32,602 nucleotides of DNA, taken from positions 1 through 32,602 of the forward strand of contig JAJZJY010000005.1 in NCBI GenBank assembly GCA_021809885.1, in the 5' to 3' direction. Numbering within the stretch: position 1 is the first letter of the stretch; each line of letters opens with the position of its first letter. The stretch comes from Actinomycetes bacterium (GTDB lineage Bacteria > Actinomycetota > Acidimicrobiia > Acidimicrobiales > Palsa-688). Position numbers and translations under genes: made by a program. This document shows positions 29,922-32,602 of the stretch, in pieces. The notes under the pieces are model-generated. The model saw only the letters and a program-made list of their open reading frames with translations, was not told the origin of the DNA and made no database searches.

Positions 29922-31946
29922 TCAGTCGGTCATCGGCGTGCTGGCGACAAGGGTGCGAGCGAGTTCGGCGCCGTCGGCGATGCACTCGGCGGCGCGCCCA
30001 CCGCGACCCGCTGCGTCGCCGATGACGTACACCCTGTCGGCCGTGCCCGACTTCCGGCAGGCGGCTAGCAGGGTGGTGTTGGCGACGACACCTTGTGAGA
30101 CGAGCACCGGACCCATGAGCGCTCTCGTCTCGCGTCCGTCGGCGGACTCGAGGACGAGCGTTCGTTCGGTGATGCCGGCGACGTTGGTGGCGAGACGCAC
30201 CTCCACAGCAGGGTGGTCGAGGAGCCGCGGGACGACGAGGATCTTGGCCCGGGCGCCCACATCGGGTGCTAGCTCTTCGTTGGCGCCGACGAGGAGGACT
30301 CGTCCCCCTCGCGTGGCGATGTCGTCGGCGACAGCCACCGCCTCGCGGTCCGTTCCCCATACCGTGTGGGTTGCGCCGGGGGTGATGCGCCGTCCATCCC
30401 GGATCCATTCCCGGACGTCGACGACCCGGGGCAGATCGATCCCTTCGACGTCGGGGAAATAGCCGGTCGCTCCCGTCGCCAACACGACGACGCCGGCGTC
30501 GGAGTCCCCGATGGAGGCGGCATCGACGTCGACTCCGAGGGAGACGTCGATGTGCAATCGCTGGAGCTCGTGGGCGTACCAGTCAAGGATCCGTCCGTAC
30601 TCCGGGTACTCGTGTAAGGTCGAGGCCAGCGCAAATTGGCCGCCGAGGCGGTCGGCGCGCTCCCGGAGTTCGACCCGCCAACCGTGCTCGGCGAGGGACC
30701 TGGCCACCTCGAGGCCGGCGGGACCGGCGCCGACGACCAGGGCGCTCTGGACGAGCGGCGGGCGAGGCGGCCGCGTGGAGGCCACGGCCCCGGTAGTGCT
30801 TTCGTTCCCAGTGCGGAACTCCGCCTCGCGCCCTGCGGCGGGATTCACGGTACAGGGGATCGGCTCCCCCGTACCGAGCTGGTCAATGCAGAGGTTGCAC
30901 GCGATACAAGGGCGGGGTTCGATCCCGATAAGGACCTTGGTGGCCCACTGGGGGTCGGCGTGTAGGGCGCGGGCCAGGCTGACGAAGTCGGCCTGGCCGC
31001 CGGCAACGATCTCCTCGGCTGCCTGGAGCGAATTGATACGCCCGGCGACACCGGTGACCTTCCCGAACGCCTGATAGCGGGCGGCGTGGTCGCGGAGCAG
31101 TCCCTGCGGCCACTCACCCGGTTGCACAATCCACTCGCGCCCTTCGTAGCTGCCGGCGGACACGTCAATGAAGTCCACGAGGTCGAGTCGTGCCCGACCG
31201 ATGAGATCGAACGTCCTGTCGGGGTCGAGCCCGTCGGACGGGCCTTCGAGCACCGAGACCCGCAACCCGACCGGTAAGGAGCCGGCGTTGGCCCGAACAA
31301 CGTCTATCACGGCATCGAGGAAGCGGGTGGGCTCCGCCCAGCTGTCGGTACGGAGGTTCGTTCGCGGGGAGAGGAACTGGTGGATCAGGTACCCGTGTGC
31401 CGCGTGGATGGTGAGGACGTCTACTCCCGCCTGGCGACAGCGCCTTGTGGCGGCGGCGAACGCGTCGATGATGCCGTGAATGTCTTCGTCCTCGAGCTCG
31501 ATGGGGACCTCTCCCCCCACGACGGCACAGGGGATGGGAGATGGCGCCACGGGGCGGAGGCCGCTGATGCGGGCCTGGGAGGTCCGGCCACCGTGGTTGA
31601 GCTCCACCCCGAGGAGCGCTCCATGGTGGTGGATTCGCTCGGAGAGCTTGATGAGACCGGGGATCGTACTGTCGTCGTGCACCCCCATCTGCCGGAGGCG
31701 TCCCTTGCCATCGGCCCGGACATAGCTCGCCTCGGTCTGGACGAGGGCCGCACCGCCCGCCGCCCGTGCCTCGAGGTACGCGATGTAGCGGTCGGTCACT
31801 CGCCCGTCAATCTCGCAGAGGTTCCGCTCCATCGGAGCGGAAACGATCCGGTTCCGGAGGACAACCCTGCCCAGGGCCAGCGGTCGTGCGAGGTGCAGCG
31901 GTGACGATTCCGCCGGTCGCGCGGGGATCGAAGTGTCGCTCCTCAC
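29922..31946 (-). CDS. Fe-S flavoenzyme of the 2,4-dienoyl-CoA reductase / BaiCD / TMADH family
   Basis: 674 residues. The N-terminal old-yellow-enzyme barrel (~1-340) shows HAAHGYLIHQFLSPRTNLRTD and FVSLARALHADPQW; the usual YGGSxENR after RTD is reduced to SWAEPTR. A [4Fe-4S] motif follows with Cys 347, 350, 353 and 365 (C-x2-C-x2-C-x11-C, the trimethylamine-dehydrogenase spacing rather than that of E. coli FadH). Then come an FAD site VVGAGPAGLEVARSLAEHG and an NAD-binding domain. Members reduce enoyl or dienoyl bonds of acyl-CoAs, bile acids or enones, or demethylate amines. Start GTG 31946 has no Shine-Dalgarno sequence on its strand, so the start may be wrong or leaderless. It is divergent to an MFS gene. 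Confidence 0.86.
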   Translation of the reverse strand: MRSDTSIPARPAESSPLHLARPLALGRVVLRNRIVSAPMERNLCEIDGRVTDRYIAYLEARAAGGAALVQTEASYVRADGKGRLRQMGVHDDSTIPGLIKLSERIHHHGALLGVELNHGGRTSQARISGLRPVAPSPIPCAVVGGEVPIELEDEDIHGIIDAFAAATRRCRQAGVDVLTIHAAHGYLIHQFLSPRTNLRTDSWAEPTRFLDAVIDVVRANAGSLPVGLRVSVLEGPSDGLDPDRTFDLIGRARLDLVDFIDVSAGSYEGREWIVQPGEWPQGLLRDHAARYQAFGKVTGVAGRINSLQAAEEIVAGGQADFVSLARALHADPQWATKVLIGIEPRPCIACNLCIDQLGTGEPIPCTVNPAAGREAEFRTGNESTTGAVASTRPPRPPLVQSALVVGAGPAGLEVARSLAEHGWRVELRERADRLGGQFALASTLHEYPEYGRILDWYAHELQRLHIDVSLGVDVDAASIGDSDAGVVVLATGATGYFPDVEGIDLPRVVDVREWIRDGRRITPGATHTVWGTDREAVAVADDIATRGGRVLLVGANEELAPDVGARAKILVVPRLLDHPAVEVRLATNVAGITERTLVLESADGRETRALMGPVLVSQGVVANTTLLAACRKSGTADRVYVIGDAAGRGGRAAECIADGAELARTLVASTPMTD

Positions 31947-31968
31947 GGTACTAGGAGGTATGTAGATC

Positions 31969-31996
31969 CTGACATCAGAACGAACGATACTATAAA
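31969..31996 (+). promoter_or_regulatory. promoter of the MFS transporter gene
   Basis: CTGACA (31969-31974), 16-base spacer, TATAAA (31991-31996), 5/6 matches each. It lies in the 77-base AT-rich gap between divergent genes. AAACGTATC just after the -10 resembles the ATACGT element at other promoters of the window. No good -35/-10 pair was found for the minus-strand gene. Confidence 0.5.
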
Positions 31997-32023
31997 CGTA
32001 TCTGGGTGCCCAGGCGGAGGCAT

Positions 32024-32602
32024 GTGCCGAGAGTCCAATCCGAGATCAGCCAGCGCGGCCATCGGCGGCTAGAAGCGGAGGCGACAGGGAGTGACGCGGT
32101 CTCGGCAGCGGCGCGAACGCCCTTGGGCGTGGGGGCTCTGGGCGTAGCCGCGTACTTGTGCGCCGCGTTCCAAGGCAACGCCCTGTCGGTCGGCTCGCTC
32201 GTTGCCGAGCACGGGTTCCACACCGGGGTACCGGGGCTTGCGGTGCTGGGGTCCGCGGAACCAATCACTTACGTGTTCCCGCAGTTGCCGTCGGGTGTGG
32301 GTGTAAATCGTTTCAGCCCTCGCCCCATGATCACGGCGAGCCTCACCTTCCTCACCACCGGCTCATTCGTCCAAGCCGCTGCACCGTCGTTCGCCGAGGC
32401 GATCGCCGGCCGCATCCTGGGGGGCGCCGGCGATGCCGGGATGTGGGTAAGCGTCCTGCCGCTCGCACGCGGATGGTGCCGCGGACACCGCTACGCGTTG
32501 GTCATCGGCCTGGGGTCGCTGGCGGGGTGGCTCGGGCAGGTTGCCGCCACCGAGCCCCTCGCCCTCGCCCTACAGATCAGCGGGTGGGGGACGACGTTCG
32601 TC
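32024..32602 (+). CDS. MFS transporter, N-terminal part (runs off the window)
   Basis: 193 codons are present from GTG 32024 and the frame stays open to the edge; the supplied track does not list it. After a polar N-terminus come hydrophobic segments around LGVAAYLCAAFQGNALSVGSLV, ITASLTFLTTGSFVQAA and AGRILGGAGDAGMWVSVLPLARG, then ALVIGLGSLAGWLGQVAA. The GRxLxGxGDA block and the helix layout match the major facilitator superfamily, nearest to actinobacterial members of the nitrate/oxalate-like groups. GGAGG (32016-32020) stands only 3 bases before the GTG. It probably exports or imports a compound linked to the divergent flavoenzyme. Substrate unknown. Confidence 0.75.
   Translation, partial: MPRVQSEISQRGHRRLEAEATGSDAVSAAARTPLGVGALGVAAYLCAAFQGNALSVGSLVAEHGFHTGVPGLAVLGSAEPITYVFPQLPSGVGVNRFSPRPMITASLTFLTTGSFVQAAAPSFAEAIAGRILGGAGDAGMWVSVLPLARGWCRGHRYALVIGLGSLAGWLGQVAATEPLALALQISGWGTTFV

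Overview
The window is 32.6 kb of GC-rich bacterial DNA with actinobacterial traits: GTG starts, ATGA/GTGA/TGATG gene overlaps, an F420/LLM-family oxidoreductase, MaoC and CaiB/AMACR-type enzymes, and a shikimate kinase fused to 3-dehydroquinate synthase. An Acidimicrobiia-like member of the Actinomycetota is my best guess; this is inference, because no rRNA or other phylogenetic marker is present.

Layout. (1) 1-1837: end of chorismate synthase (aroC) followed by a fused shikimate kinase/dehydroquinate synthase (aroKB). (2) 1838-2884: gene-poor stretch with one small reverse-strand hypothetical gene. (3) 2885-7934: consensus promoter, then thiolase (centre apparently frame-shifted), enoyl-CoA hydratase and 3-hydroxyacyl-CoA dehydrogenase, an SDR, and a GntR/UTRA regulator. 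(4) 8117-17148: promoter and a tightly overlapping seven-gene operon: ThDP enzyme, aldehyde dehydrogenase, NDP-forming acyl-CoA synthetase, acyl-CoA dehydrogenase, MaoC hydratase, alpha-methylacyl-CoA racemase-like CaiB protein, SDR. (5) 17245-22771: promoter, a 40-codon leader ORF and an RbsABC-type ABC importer whose tandem ATPase is fused to a second permease domain. (6) 22778-27200: SDR, enoyl-CoA hydratase, family I CoA-transferase, SDR. (7) 27250-32602: AroE-like dehydrogenase (-) divergent from an LLM oxidoreductase plus cupin (+), then a BaiCD/dienoyl-CoA-reductase-type Fe-S flavoenzyme (-) divergent from the start of an MFS transporter (+).

How the genes may work together (inference). 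From about 2.9 kb onward nearly every gene fits uptake and degradation of one small hydroxylated and/or branched or alicyclic organic acid or alcohol. The importer brings it in. Four SDRs and the AroE-like enzyme oxidise hydroxyl groups. The ThDP enzyme cleaves a C-C bond to give an aldehyde. The aldehyde dehydrogenase and acyl-CoA synthetase make an acyl-CoA. The acyl-CoA dehydrogenase, MaoC/crotonase, dehydrogenase and thiolase run a beta-oxidation-like spiral, with a racemase for a 2-methyl centre. The gene order of the seven-gene operon follows a plausible reaction order. The substrate cannot be read from the sequence.

The most notable points are the fused ATPase-permease with one intact and one degenerate composite ATP site, the pathway-ordered operon, the dehydroquinate synthase domain lacking several catalytic residues, the scrambled thiolase, and a small leader ORF ahead of the transporter. 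No tRNA, rRNA, CRISPR array, insertion sequence or clear Rho-independent terminator was recognised.
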